From Drosophila pseudoobscura (taxonomy: Eukaryota; Arthropoda; Insecta; Diptera; Drosophilidae): DNA of 64,000 nt. Positions 28,640 through 40,466 of the stretch are shown here, piece by piece; positions within the stretch are counted from its first letter, which is position 1, and each line of letters starts with the position of its first letter. The stretch covers positions 4,030,001 through 4,094,000 of the forward strand of contig NC_046680.1 in the NCBI RefSeq assembly GCF_009870125.1. The letters run 5' to 3'. The notes beneath the pieces were generated by a model. It did no database searches, was not told the DNA's origin, and saw only the letters and a list, made by a program, of their open reading frames with translations. The translations under genes were made by a program, and so were the position numbers.

Positions 28640-31600
28640 CCTATTCGCATTCGTGTTTTGTGTTCTTCTCGATTGTTAGTCGAACATTAAGGGGGACGGG
28701 ACGGAACGGGACAGCACAAACAAGCACACCACCTACATATGTATGAATGTATTATTGCTTGCCGGCTGACCGGGCATACGGGGAAATATGCAAAGTATTT
28801 TGTTTTTCTCATCCATGCCCGCCAACCAATTAAATCGGCAAACTGCGCACTTGGCAAGGCATTTCAAATTGAGAATGATGGCCAGTCAAAGCGAAAGCTC
28901 CGAGTCTACCCCCACAGGAGCGGGCGAAGAGGTGACAGTGTAATATCCCACTGGATGCAATTCTCGGATGCATGGACATCAAAAAGATAGAAACTGATGG
29001 GGTTTCACTGTAATGCCATCGAATGGTATATGTACCTTTTAAGGGGATGGACGTACCACTGAGTCAGGCGCTCTGGCTGCATGTTGGTCGATGTCATTGA
29101 TATGGATGGGCTGGGCACAATTGGCGTAGCTATTTGTACGGAAAGCAATCACAGCTTCAGTTGGCTTCCACTTAACGGTTTTCTTATCACAGATTAGTTG
29201 CTGGTGTTCCTTATTGAGGCTTGGGGTTTACATCGAAAGATCTTATCCGGATTCAGTTTTCTCCCTCCGTTTGCGTTTGTTCTCTTGTCTGAAGCTGAAT
29301 TGTTTCCCGTGGCGCAGCGTTGAGCGTTGGCTGGCAACTGACGACATACACACGGCGGCGGCATCATTTATGAGATAAATGGCCTGCTGCCGATGAATAG
29401 GTACACATACTATTTGAAGTGGAAGCTGGTACGAAGAACTTTCCTCAGGTTTAATAGAGGCCTCTGTCTGTTCCAAGGTCAAACAGAGTCCCCTTCCGAA
29501 ATGACAAATACAAAATGTGGAAATAATTCTATGTACGTTTGCATTGCTAAACGCCGTCAAAAGTAGGCCCTTCTACGTAAATAACACTTGAAAACTCGAG
29601 CTATAAATATCGGAGAAATAAATACAGAAATTAGCTTTGTTTTTGCCAAGCACAAGATTTATTTGTGGCAAATTTGGGGCGAGAGCTTTTCGGCAGCACG
29701 TGTGCGACGCTTCGCGCAAATCAATATAAATAATCTGCGATAACAAAAACAATGCCAACTCAATCGAAATTTAACAACCAACTCAACCATAAACAAGTTT
29801 CAACGCGATTACGGCTCTCAATGTCTAGATTGCACACACGCAAACGGTAAACCATTTTACATTTTCCGTTTTATTGTTCGAGATACAGCAAAGGCATGTT
29901 TTAAAACTAACCTATTGCGGCAATCACATGGCACCGCCAAGTAATATAATACGGCACACAAATATGATATGCAGGTAGAAATGGGCTATTTGTCCCTGCA
30001 GAGCCCCGTGCAGCAACCAAATAAACAAAGCATTGTAGTACCCGATGCAGATTAGATCTCTAGATAAATCGCATGTGTAACATTGTCAAACAGATGACAG
30101 CGTGACAGCGTCCGCAAATATTGGAGGAGCAGTGCTGTGCTCCGAGATAGGGAATTTCAGCACCGAGTGCAAACATGCTTAAGACGCAATAAAAAGAGGC
30201 TAAATATGCAAACAAGCCGTGGAGATTTAACACAAAAGCAGTGTCACAAAGCAAAGAAGCCCGATATTTTATTGCGGGCCCAAAACAACAGAAGCGATAA
30301 GAACGATTACTTGTTGCTCCTATGATTAGATTAAAACGTGTAAGCTGAAAGGTTGCTTATGGTGGCGGGAAATCGAAATACCACCCCCGGACACCCTTAA
30401 CGAAGCATCTAGAAGCGAACACGCTGGGCTGGCTCTGGCTAGCGCTGACCTAAAATCGGGAGAGCTCTTTGTTGGTTGTTTGCCTGTTCATGTTCTCGCT
30501 GTCTCGCTTGCACGCGCAGTAAAGCATCAAGTGCAATGGCGAATCGAATGGAATTTTCCCTTGTTTATTGTACATACAGCAAGGGTACGTGTGTGTGCGT
30601 GCATTTTGTGACATAATAAAAGCGCGAGTCTGATGGAACCTAAGTGCTGTTGTTTCTTCTACCGTCTGTAACTGTAAAGTCAGGAGACTTTCAATTGCTT
30701 GCTTCTGTTCACATAATTCCAATTAGAAGCGAAAGGGACGCAAGTAAACAAAAAATAACAGCGCATATGCATGTGTGAAGCATGTGCGAGGCGTTGCCAT
30801 ATTGTTCAGAATGGATTGGCGACTAAAGTACTTAATTGTTATATAATCTCGGATAAGCAGACAACGGAATTAGAATAAGTCGAACTAACTATAATATACG
30901 AAAATATAAACAGGAAATCAGATAGATCTCCCAAAGACCGACGCTGTAAACAGGGTGGCAACCACGCAGGCGACCACAAAAAGATGACTGGAAAACAAAA
31001 TAAATATCGCAAGACATATGTAGTCAAAAAGCAGAAAGGCGTTTTTCTTAAACGAATTATTTACTTTACTTACGAAATATGCTACAATCATTTGTGTGTA
31101 CAAGATTGGCAGATTTCTTTACTCATTTCTTCTATTGTTCTTCTGTGTGCGTCACACATTCTTAAAAAGTACCAACACTTATGTAGATTGGTGAGTGTGT
31201 ATAAGAAAAAAACCAACACCAAAACCGTAATTTTGTTAGCAGGTTACACCAGCTACTTCACTACAAACCACTACAACCATAGCTACATGCCACCAATTGG
31301 AAAGGGGTCGTGGCGCACTGTTTTACATTATCTTTCATTTTGCACTACAAAATCGATTTTTGCACACTTTCTTCTGTATGGCACCTTGGAACCATTACTT
31401 ACAGTTTATTATTCATACTTGATGGCATTTTTACACTTAATGGTTGCAACTTAAAGCACAAACAACGATTGAAATGATATAAAACAGAAGTTTTGATACG
31501 GAAAAATTCGCTGTTCAGTTCAGTTGGAAAAACTGCCTACGAAAACGTAGCACCTGCCTTGATGTCCACAAAAACACTTGGAAGATTTTGATAGCCTCAC

Positions 31601-31650
31601 AATGGTTGCTTTTCTTGATGTCAGTGTCGATAAAATATAAAATACACCCG
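28640..31650. other. Non-coding region upstream of miR-281, likely Oda intron or 5' region
   Basis: No ORF with recognisable protein. The sequence contains short purine runs, a 'gggacgggacggaacgggac' tract at 28691-28710 and scattered A/T-rich stretches. Because miR-281 and the antizyme gene share a strand and fly Oda has a long 5' region, this is probably Oda intron or promoter sequence. The promoter itself was not located. Confidence 0.4.
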
Positions 31651-31654
31651 TCTG

Positions 31655-31860
31655 ACACTCAGAAATACACATTTGCTACATAATGGAAGATAAAAAAGGG
31701 TATGGACAACAGGCAAAACGGCTCAGAAACGGAATGCATTCCAGGTAAAATCCACCTATTTTGACCAATATACCTTGAAGACAAAATCGGCTTAGCCCAC
31801 TTAAGCCCCCCTTATTTAATTAGGTGAACACCTTGAGGGAAACGGCGGTAAATAGTGCTG
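31655..31860 (+). repeat. Dispersed repeat copy (5' portion)
   Basis: Matches the first part of the repeat at 3475-3620: 'acatttgctacataatgg', 'gggtatggacaa', then an 'aggtaaaatc' block and 'caatataccT'. It ends with 'taagccccccttatttaat', similar to the part near 3825 ('accccctttatttaaac'), so the copy has an internal deletion. Confidence 0.6.
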
Positions 31861-32489
31861 GTTGTGAATTCTTCTTGTAGATCCATCCTATCCTTTTAAA
31901 TTACAAAAAACTCCACAATATCTTTCACCTGAATTGCGCTAAAATTCGCCAAGATTCATATTGCTCGTGGAGAGTATTTTAATGTCCAAGTTTGGAGGTC
32001 AAATTCGTCGATTTGGATATGCGATTTGATATGACTAGCTATTTCAGTTTATATCTCGATCCCGATACCCATTCTTGGTCTAATGAATCCACAAAACTTA
32101 TGAATCTTGAAAAATTCTAGTGCAGTTCAGGTGAAAGATATCGTGGTCATCCGCGTATGTTCCGAGCTGTTATGCACAGAAATGTATTTTTTGCCAACGT
32201 TCCGTTAACCGAATCGGACTGCGTCAGCTGTTTGCACGAAGCCGAAATGTTTTAGTGCCCTAACCAATTATTTCCGACGCAAATTTAAGATTGGTCTACA
32301 AAAAAATGTTTAATGAAGGCACAAGCTAAGTTGCCCTAGTTATGGCGTAAAATTTATGTTGTTTATGTTGTTTTTTTTGGGTAATTTGAATATTGTATTT
32401 GAACATACAATTTTATCACAGATACAATTATGTTTTTTGCAGTTACTGTTAGAGCAACTTATATAACAAGCAAAGGAAAAATTACGATG

Positions 32490-33990
32490 ATTAAAAAAAA
32501 TGTGTGCAATTATATGTCCAGGTTTCTAGGATGGGCAGGTCGACTGGGTGTATTCTGACCAGCCTACGCCGGTATCTGGTTTTCGCAAGACGCCTCGCAA
32601 ATAAATTATGTTTGCTTATGAGCTTACAAATATGGCTCTTCGTTAAGGTCCTTGGCGATGTCCCGTTTACGGATATACCACTAGCCAGAACATTTTCTGG
32701 ACCATTTCTGCTCCTCACGCTACGGATGTGACTGTCGAAAGTTAAACGTGAATCCAGTGTAACTCAGAGGTATGTGTGATTCCTACGCTGCTCCACGAGT
32801 TTCCCAAGCAGTTAGCAGGGTTTATGGAGATATTCCATCGGCAGGTCCAGTTTTTAAACAGCTTGAGGTATTGCTGTAGATTGTCTGTGCCATCGTAGAC
32901 ACAGCTAGCTCCCGAGAACCACAGCAAATGTTGCCACCTTGAGGGTCTGCCTGGTTGCCTTGACCTGCGGCGACTTCAGTATCCTTCGTAGGATGCAGCC
33001 CTAAAAACATTTTGTAAAAGGTCGACAAGGTCTATGGTTGTTGAGGTCTTCCGGTGGCTTTCCTGGCTTTGGCAACAGAATTATTTGGGCACAAGTTGTC
33101 GCTGGGGTCATGCTCTTCACGGATGCTAAGCTGATTGCTGGGAATAGATATATGGATCGATATATGGAGAAGTCTAGGCAGGAGGGCATGGATCTCCGAA
33201 ACGGTGGGTAGAAGGTGGGGCTTCCTGTCGCTAGAATTTTTGTCGAGCCATTGGTTAGAGCGTCATGCAGCGCCAACCATCTGTGATTGCCCCAAAGCCT
33301 GTGCTTCGCATTAAAGTCTCCTCCAACCCAGTTACGACAGAAGATTGTCGAAATCAGTGCTTGACCAGGGAATCGATAGGCTGCAGCAATAAAACCATGA
33401 CCGCCACAAGCTGAATGTGCTCCAATTGCACAGAACAATTGGTAGTGGGAAATATCCTTCCGAACGAATACAGCTGCTCCTCCTCTGGAATTGTTGGATG
33501 GGTGTTCAGCTCTGTAACACTCGTATCCGTAGAGCGGGTAGTTTTTCCCTGGGTATAGTTAAACAAATAGAGCCAGCCATTAGTGTTGTAAACCAGGCTA
33601 CGGGCGTTCCAGAATCCGATCCTCAGGCCCGACAGCATTATGGTTTTCAGAGAGATTGTAAGGGTAGGGGTGTACCTGCGTTACGCAGTTCGTCGAGGGA
33701 TTGTAGGATACCTGTTACTGCCGTTTTGAGGTCCGCTACTAACCTCTGCAGTTCCATAAGAACCTGAGCTATGGAGCTCGTATCCATCTGCGGTTCTGTA
33801 GGAGAACCGTGGGCTTGTAATCCGGCTCTGCCGAGTAGTGCCGACGAGTATCAACGCAGGCCTGTTGAAGGATACGCTGTACGGCCAACGAGGGGACATT
33901 TCTCACCTTTCTAGCACCTAGGATTTGCGGAGAGACGTTCATGGCGGATTGGTGATTTTTATCTTGGAGGATCTGTCATATTCTGCAGGC
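32490..33990 (-). mobile_element. Jockey-clade non-LTR retrotransposon fragments
   Basis: The minus strand shows an endonuclease start (MLSGLRIGFWNARSLV, 33638), then the hallmark GGDFNAKHRLWGNHRW and ILATGSPTFYPPFR with PSCLDFSIY (33360-33150). Short reverse-transcriptase pieces follow (YLKLFKNWTCRWNISINPAN, 32860) and a C-terminal-like piece (32718-32491). The pieces are separated by frame breaks and deletions, so this is a dead copy. A long stretch of the RT is missing. Confidence 0.7.
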
Positions 33991-34199
33991 TTTCCGCTGC
34001 AGTTTGAGCATGTGAGGTAGTCCTCGGTCATGGCAGAAGGCAAACAATTAAGATTCGTTTCGTCTTATAAAAAACCGTTTACTTTTCATTTTATCAAGGA
34101 AAATGTTTTCTTTTTGAAAAAGATGAAATCTTGCGGGATTTGAAACGGGAGCATAAACATATGTTATTTTTTTATTATTATTATTAACTATTATTATTA

Positions 34200-34440
34200 G
34201 TAGACTAAATTTTCGCAGTTATATTCAATTTGAGATCCTGGTTAAAAAAAGGGGGTTTTAGTAGGCTAGGTTTTTTTTCATCGGTATATTTACGGTATTT
34301 CTGAAGGTCAGGCGGCCACACTGCTTCACTCCTGCGACGATAAAAAGAGTCGTAATTTTGAATGGTCAATAAAAAAGTGTATGGACAACAGGCAAAAACA
34401 GCCAAGGCAAATTGTAAGGTTCGTTATAGGCTATTCATAC
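34200..34440 (-). repeat. Dispersed repeat copy, reverse orientation
   Basis: The reverse complement matches 3640-3830: 'accttacaatttgccttgg', 'ttgtccataca', 'ttacgactc', 'gcagtgtgg', and 'ataccgatgaaaaaa' followed by 'taaaacccccttt'. It carries the motif-1-like AGTGTGGCC in place of AGTGTGACC. Confidence 0.6.
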
Positions 34441-34774
34441 TGACGACAATATCCATCATCCATTTTGGATGTTCCTAAACCGCATATTTCTATGCGATAG
34501 TTAGCCGATGGTTTTCAAATGCAACCCTGAAAGCACTGAATGGTAATAAAAAATAGTTTGCGCCTAGATATATATTTATCATATCATAATATGAATTTTA
34601 AATCGTTGTGGACTAATAAAAAAAAATTCAACTGACACAATACCAAATGGAATGGCCAGTAATGGTAATAAGTAATATGTATGTTTGCATGTATGTGTTT
34701 GCTTTTTATGATTAGCATTTTGCAGCCATTAAAAAAAAACAAACAATACACGCATGTCAAATAGGAAAGCTTAG

Positions 34775-35008
34775 ATGGAAAATCTCGCTATGAACATTTC
34801 GCATGATAGTACTGCGGATGTAGCTGGAAAATCTTCTGGAGATTTTTCGGAAAATGCTGGAAGTCCAGAAGGAGGAGGAGCACCAGAATGCGAAGCAGCC
34901 AGGGCCAAACCAACTTCCAAGGAGAGCTTCTGCAATTTTCACGGAAGTCCAAAGAGCAACGTTTATTGTATGTATATGGATTGTTTCATTATAGCCAATA
35001 AAATATAA
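34775..35008 (+). CDS. Hypothetical short ORF
   Basis: Starts at a real ATG and reads MENLAMNISHDSTADVAGKS, then an acidic/Gly segment (ENAGSPEGGGAPECEAAR) and FCNFHGSPKSNVYC before becoming AT-rich at about 34965. The first 65 codons look protein-like and the tail does not. A 'tattgtatgta' sequence may be a splice donor. It may be the first exon of a gene or a decayed fragment. No family recognised, and no downstream exon was found before EndoG. Confidence 0.3.
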   Translation: MENLAMNISHDSTADVAGKSSGDFSENAGSPEGGGAPECEAARAKPTSKESFCNFHGSPKSNVYCMYMDCFIIANKI

Positions 35009-35249
35009 AATTAACTAATTTAAAATTGTGTAAATTTCTCAATTCATTCCAAAACTTTTTATAACCGATGCTCAAAATGAGTGTTCAGGCCAGCAGTAAA
35101 CAATTTCCGCGCACTGTGCCAACTTCGTGCGCCCCGGTCCCAATTCACTCTCGCGCGCTCGGAGGGGCGCTCGGATCCACAATCCACGATCCACACGGCG
35201 CTCACGGCAGCAAAAGCATCATAAGGCATACAGTTAGTTAGTTACGATT

Positions 35250-35660
35250 TCACCCCCAAACCAGACATCTGTGATATGTCACTGTTACAAGTGTATTTCA
35301 AAACTTCGGCCCGCCCCTTTTTGCCCGCACAAAGGACGCAAATCTGTGGCGTCTACAATTTTAGAGATACGAGAAACCCAAAAACGCAGAAACGCAGAAT
35401 TCGTAGAGAATTATACCAGATCGACCAAATTTTGTAATCATATTGAAGATACGAAAAAACTAGAAACGCACAATCACAGAGAATGACCACATCTACCAGA
35501 TTGCCGAATCTGAATCAGATCGAATCATTTTTATGGCCAAAAGGAACAAATCAATTTGCAGTGGATACGCAGCGCCCGACGACACGTTCAAACACGTTTT
35601 CTGTCTCTCCCGCACGCACTCCTTGTCTTTTAATGTAGGGTATAAATGTACAACGTTCCC
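35250..35660 (+). mobile_element. DINE-1-type Helitron fragment
   Basis: Contains blocks shared with the larger copies at 41.5-49.5 kb: 'tgatatgtcactg' then 'tttcaaaacttcg', the 'aaaggacgcaaatctgtggc' stretch, 'gacgacacg', and the end 'acaacgttccccctcgt'. The element is truncated and diverged. Confidence 0.65.
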
Positions 35661-35812
35661 CCTCGTGTATTATATGCTCGTTAGCTGCTTTTTGACGGCT
35701 TGTAGATTGTAGAAGCTGCCAGTGTTAATCGAGGTTTCACATCTGTCAAAATATCCCACCGTTCCAGCGGGTGCTGCCACGCGAAAGATCCATACTTGAA
35801 CCGATATATATT

Positions 35813-35820
35813 TATCGATA
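35813..35820 (+). promoter_or_regulatory. DRE (TATCGATA) upstream of EndoG
   Basis: A perfect TATCGATA 97 bp before the EndoG start codon, placed as expected for a DREF-dependent core promoter. Confidence 0.55.
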
Positions 35821-35916
35821 TGTATCGCATATTTTAGGTCAGCTGTTGAACATCTCTTGAATTGTGCAATAGCGGGAACTTCTGATATTTTCCGTTTTAT
35901 CTATTACAATTTTAAT

Positions 35917-36831
35917 ATGAGTGGGCTTAGAGTACGCGGCTTGTTAGCCCTCAGTGCGACTGCCTTGGGAGCTTATTACCTAGGCTCCCGAACAGAACGT
36001 CTCCAGCAGAGCAGCGATGTTTTTCCGCGCTTGCCTGGACTGCCGACATTTGGGACAGTTTCAGCCGCTAGTCTTGTGGCCTCCAATGTAAACCTGACTG
36101 CAACGCCGTCGCGAATCTCGGAGATCATGAAGTTTGGCTTTCCAGGGCTGGACAACGTGCGCTCCCATTCAGACTATGTGCTCTCCTACGACCGACGCAA
36201 TCGTATTCCGCATTGGGTGTTTGAGCACCTCACAGCGGAGTCAGTGGCAAAAAACGATTCTGTGGATCGTTCGAAATGCGACTTCAAACCAGATGAGAGC
36301 ATACATCCCTTCTTCCGATCACAGAACACTGACTATAGAAAGTCTGGCTTTGATCGTGGTCACATGGCTGCCGCTGGCAACCATCGACTGCACCAGAAGC
36401 ACTGCGAGGAAACCTTTTACCTGTCGAACATGGCGCCCCAGGTGGGCCAGGGGTTCAATCGCGACGCGTGGAACTCTCTGGAAATGCACGTGCGCAAGCT
36501 AACCAAGAGTTACTCAAATGTGTATGTCTGCACGGGTCCACTGTACCTCCCCCACAAGGAGGATGACGGCAAAATGTATGTCAAGTACGAAGTCATCGGG
36601 TCCAACACCGTTGCCGTGCCCACTCACTTCTATAAGGTTATCGTGGGCGAGGCCGCCGATCACAAACTACACATGGAGGCATACGTAATGCCCAACAAGG
36701 TGATTAGCAACGACACCCCATTAAATGTGTTCCAGGTACCACCAGAGACGGTGGAGCGGGCGGCCGGACTGCTCTTCTTTGATCAGATTAACAGAAACCA
36801 GCTGGCCAGCATCAACGGCAGGAAAGTTTGA
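35917..36831 (+). CDS. EndoG: Endonuclease G, mitochondrial
   Basis: A single exon encodes 304 residues. EndoG is a DNA/RNA non-specific nuclease of the mitochondrial intermembrane space; in flies it removes mitochondrial DNA in sperm development and can act in cell death. The start at 35917 (MSGLRVRGLLALSATALGAYY) gives a mitochondrial presequence with one hydrophobic segment; an upstream in-frame ATG at 35857 would spoil this. The DNA/RNA non-specific nuclease domain spans about residues 70-295 with the catalytic FDRGHMAAAGNHR (DRGH near 146-149) and the metal-binding segment FNRDAWNSLE. Length and motifs are normal and no break is seen. The intron-less structure matches the fly gene as I recall it. 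It lies tail to tail with Cct5, 235 bp between stop codons. Confidence 0.97.
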   Translation: MSGLRVRGLLALSATALGAYYLGSRTERLQQSSDVFPRLPGLPTFGTVSAASLVASNVNLTATPSRISEIMKFGFPGLDNVRSHSDYVLSYDRRNRIPHWVFEHLTAESVAKNDSVDRSKCDFKPDESIHPFFRSQNTDYRKSGFDRGHMAAAGNHRLHQKHCEETFYLSNMAPQVGQGFNRDAWNSLEMHVRKLTKSYSNVYVCTGPLYLPHKEDDGKMYVKYEVIGSNTVAVPTHFYKVIVGEAADHKLHMEAYVMPNKVISNDTPLNVFQVPPETVERAAGLLFFDQINRNQLASINGRKV

Positions 36832-37066
36832 GTTTGAGCCAAAGTTTAGTTGAATTTTAGTGTATTTGTGTACCTTTTTTATATAATTTTTGTTCTTTTC
36901 AAAAGAATTTAGTTGTTGATTAATAAATTGAAACAATTAATACAGATAAACATAAGTAGATGAGGCGATTCGCGGGTGTTCGTGAGAAAATAGCAAAGCG
37001 AAGGGGATGTGTGAAAAATCTATGTCTGGGTGCTGATTGATGTGTGTTGCGTGGCGAGGGCACTCT

Positions 37067-39211
37067 CTACATGCTACCATCGTTCTTGGATCGCACGTCA
37101 TCGATCTTGAGTATCATTTTGACGAGCTGGGTGGACAGCAAGATTTGCTGTTTCTTCGAGTTCAACGACTCCACAACATTGTGGCTCTTCATGTCCGAAT
37201 CGCCGGTCAGCATGCAGTCAACACCCAAGCTAGGTTTCTTCTCAGCGACCTGACTGGCCTTCAATTCCGACAACGTTTCAATCGGATGGAGACCGCTGTT
37301 CTCGGCCAGGGCCAGGGGAATGCTCTCCAAGGCCACGGAAAAGGCGCGGAATGCGTACTGCTCCAGGGTAGACAGCTGGTCGGCCTCCTTGGCCACAGCC
37401 AGGGAGCAACTGATCTCTGCGGCTCCACCACCGTACACAATACGCGAGTCCTTGACTAACGAGCGCACCACACAGATCGCATCGTGGATAGAGCGTTTGG
37501 CCTCGGCAATGATCATTGCATTGCCTCCACGCAGGAAGATTGTGACTGCCTTTGAGTTTTTGCACTCCTCAATCACAAGCATTTTGTCCTTCGACGTGCC
37601 GAAAGCTAAAAGTGAAGACATAAATCAATTATAGTGTCTGAGACATGCGCAAGCATCGAAACTCACCCATCTCACGCACTAGACCGGCTGATCCGAGCTT
37701 TTCAGGAGTCAGCTCCTCAAACCGCGGAACAATGCGACCACCAGTTGCAATAGCGATGAGCTCAATCTCAGGACCACCGACCCAGCGTACTGCGGGGAGA
37801 TCCTGCTGCAGCAGTAGATGGTTGGCTTCGTCGTCAAAGCCCCACTGACAGATGGCCAGAGTGGCGCCGGCGTCTTTCACTTGCTTGACCATCAGCGTAA
37901 ACTTCTCCTGCTCGTACTCGCGCAGCGCCCTGTAGTCCTCGGCAGAGGTAACGTCCAACTTATGCTTGGTCTTGGGCTTGGGAGGCTCAAATGGGCAGGT
38001 GAGGATGGCCAGCTTAACATTTCTCAACTCTTTGGGCATTTGCGAGTGGCTAAGAGTCTTGTCCACAATGACGCCCTTCACCAGCATCGAGTCCTCCATG
38101 CGACCTCCGACCTTAGTCTCGATCTTGATGAGCTCAAAGTTGACATCCTTCTTTTCAATATCGGCCACATTGAGGACAGCGTCTACTGCCATCTCGGCCA
38201 TTTGACGATGGCATTTGTTCACAATCTTGCTTCCCAGCGTGGTCATAGCTATCTGAATGAGTGGCTCCTTATTGTTAGGATCCACGGGGAAGGGTTCAGC
38301 AATTGCATCGAGTTGCTTGATGGCGCACTGAGCAGCCAGCTCGAAGCCATCTGCAATGCGAATGGGATGAATGCCACGGTCGATCAAGCTCTCTGCCTGC
38401 TCTAGCAGTGCACCGGCTAAGACAACAACGCCAGTGGTGCCGTCGCCAATTTCATCGTCCTGCGACTGCGACAACTGCACCATTAATTTGGCAATCTCGT
38501 GCTCCACCTCCATCAGTTTCATAATAGTGGCACCGTCATTTGTGACAGTCACATCGCCATCAGAGCTGACCATGATCTTGTCTAGACCCTTGGGTCCCAG
38601 AGACGTCTTCACAGTCGAGGCGATCTGACGTGCCGCCATAATATGCGTCTGCAAATAACACCAATACCAAGAAAAGACTATTAATTACCTATCTTTCACC
38701 AACCATAAGTTTTCACAGTGCGCGTGACTCAGCCGGCGGCACGCTGCGGCGCTTTAACGGCGAACATCTGTGCGGCTTTTTAACCTCAAAACTGACAAAA
38801 TGACGTCAGTTTGATGCATTTTCAACTAAATAATATAGCTGAAGGAAAAACTCGTTTCCAACATCCCTGTCCACTCCACTGGCAGGATAAGTTGAACACT
38901 TTTATGAATGCATTTTACTGTCTCTCATAAAAATTCCGGCTGGAATGAACATCTGGAACATTCGGCAGGCGATGCGTCATTTTATGCGGAAGACAATACT
39001 ACAATTCACTGGGAAAGACCTTTTGGAGTCCTTTTTTTAAAATTCATTCCTTTTAAAAGGAGGTTTGTCCACTTGGGACAATCGGATCATAGTTTTCATT
39101 TACCTTGATGGCATCTGTTCCTGTGATGCGCTTCTGGCTCTCCTGATCACGCAAAATAATGAAAGGCCGACCATATTCGTCAAACGCGAACGTACCTGGG
39201 AAGGCGTTCAT
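37067..39211 (-). CDS. Cct5: T-complex protein 1 subunit epsilon (CCT5)
   Basis: Three exons, 39211-39104, 38648-37667 and 37605-37067, join in frame and encode 542 residues, the normal length. CCT5 is one of eight subunits of the cytosolic TRiC/CCT chaperonin that folds actin, tubulin and other proteins with ATP. Seen motifs are the N-terminal [19 protein letters not shown], the ATP-binding [12 protein letters not shown] and [29 protein letters not shown] with the catalytic Asp, VRRAVAD-region equivalents in the apical and intermediate domains, and [16 protein letters not shown] in the C-terminal equatorial part. The first intron (39103-38649) is longer than the second (61 nt) and contains an unrelated 38.9-39.1 kb open stretch with no protein signature. 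Its promoter region is interrupted by a transposon (39320-39843). Confidence 0.97.
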
Positions 39212-39311
39212 AGTTTTTAAGTTTTAAGAATCGCGGATTTTTACGAATTTTCGAGATTAAATTTTCCTTCAATCTTATATTTTTCGCTTTTAATTTCGTT
39301 TTCCGGAGCCA

Positions 39312-39319
39312 GTGTGACC
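39312..39319 (-). promoter_or_regulatory. Cct5 core-promoter motif 1, proximal copy (one side of target-site duplication)
   Basis: GTGTGACC on the plus strand (minus GGTCACAC, in AGGTCACACTGG) lies about 100 bp upstream of the Cct5 ATG. It matches Ohler motif 1, which is bound by M1BP. The same 8 bp recur at 39844-39851 on the far side of the insertion, so they were duplicated when the element landed. Confidence 0.7.
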
Positions 39320-39843
39320 TAGTGATGTAAAAAAAACATCGATGCATCGAGCATCGATGTTTTTCTGCCGATGTTTACTGATGTTTTCCGATGTTTTTAC
39401 TTCTACCGATGTCGAGTGATGTATCGATGTTTTGCAAAACATCGATCAATTAATTTCAAATCTGTAAGCAGCAAACACAGCAATGCCTGCCTCATTTGAA
39501 AGCAGTCCTTCGTGTTTTTGGGACGGTATGAACAGTACCTGTCCTAATTTATACAAAATTGCAATGCAATTTTTGACGTTAATGGCATCTTCTGGGTGTA
39601 TTTTGAACGGGCCGCATTTTGGTTTTTGCAAAGCATTGACAAATAGTACTTATTTGAAATAATAGTTATCTCTGATCTACAATGATATGTAAAAGACTGC
39701 TATGAAAGCATAAAGTTTTGAAACATCGGTCATCATCGATGCATCGAAGAATCAATCCGATGTATCAATCCAACATCGATGTTTGATTTTGAGAACATCG
39801 ATGGACATCGACATCGATGTTTTCATCCAAATTTACATCACTA
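39320..39843. mobile_element. Non-autonomous hAT-like element (524 bp) in Cct5 promoter
   Basis: Perfect 12-bp terminal inverted repeats, TAGTGATGTAAA at 39320-39331 and TTTACATCACTA at 39832-39843, are bounded by an 8-bp target-site duplication GTGTGACC (39312-39319 and 39844-39851). An 8-bp duplication is the mark of hAT transposases. The interior has no transposase and is full of CATCGATG-type palindromes near both ends, so it is a MITE. An intact duplication and perfect repeats suggest a fairly recent insertion. Confidence 0.85.
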
Positions 39844-39870
39844 GTGTGACCGCGGACTTATCGATAAAAT
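39844..39870 (-). promoter_or_regulatory. Displaced distal motif 1 and DRE of Cct5
   Basis: On the minus strand CGGTCACACTA (a full match to YGGTCACACTR) and, 7 bp upstream, TATCGATA (39859-39866, DREF site). Motif-6-like AAAATATACCG repeats follow at 39865-39925. Before the insertion this cluster would have sat about 115 bp from the Cct5 ATG; it now lies about 640 bp away. Confidence 0.6.
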
Positions 39871-40460
39871 ATACCGTCCTACCCTCAGAAAATATACCGA
39901 AACATACCGTCTTACTTTAAAAATATACCGTAAATATACTGACGAATTCAAGTTTTATTTTACATATTCCTCGTTTTTGATATTCCGACGAATATAACTA
40001 GCTATATAGAACATTTAGCGATGCCCACATAATTTTATACGATTGATGAATCAATTCTATACATGATTGACCTATTCGAAATACTTCCTTTTATTGGATT
40101 TCTATATAACATTGAAAATTAAATTAATAGATTGATGAAATTGACAAAAATACCATGGGAGCGCGGCGAAACCAGTATTTCTACAGTATGACCTTCAGAA
40201 CAGCACCGAAATATACCGCCTCATTTTAAAAATATGCCATAAATACTGACGACTTCAAGTTCTATTTTACATATTCCTCGTTTTTGATATTCCGACGAAT
40301 ATTACTAGCTATATAGAACATTTATCAATGCCATCATAATTTTATGCGATTGATTAATCTATTTCCTACATGATTGGCCTATTCGAAATAATTTTTTAAT
40401 TCATTTTATTTAATAACCTTAAGTCTTAATAAGACATATTAATAATAATAAAGTCTTAAT
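39852..40460 (+). repeat. Two tandem units of the AT-rich dispersed repeat
   Basis: Unit 1 (39852-40130) and unit 2 (40190-40440) share 'aaaaatatacc/aaaaatatgcc', 'acatattcctcgtttttgat', 'attccgacgaat', 'ctatatagaacattta', 'ataattttat' and 'cctattcgaaata'. They are the same family as 17690-18700 next to Prp8 and run in the same relation to the gene start. Confidence 0.75.
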
Positions 40461-40466
40461 AATATA

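Noticed and set aside
30984-31454. 156-codon plus-strand ORF with hydrophobic stretches
   Set aside because: AT-driven composition, no recognisable domain, no neighbouring exon or promoter; probably chance in AT-rich DNA.
35857-35916. Upstream in-frame ATG of EndoG (20 extra residues)
   Set aside because: Would put polar and aromatic residues before the mitochondrial presequence; the start at 35917 gives the expected N-terminus.
37818-38405. 195-codon plus-strand ORF
   Set aside because: Antisense shadow of Cct5 exon 2.
39340-39460. CATCGATG-rich stretch considered as a cluster of DRE-like sites
   Set aside because: These lie inside the hAT-like element as palindromic repeats and do not match TATCGATA except once; more likely transposase-end structure.
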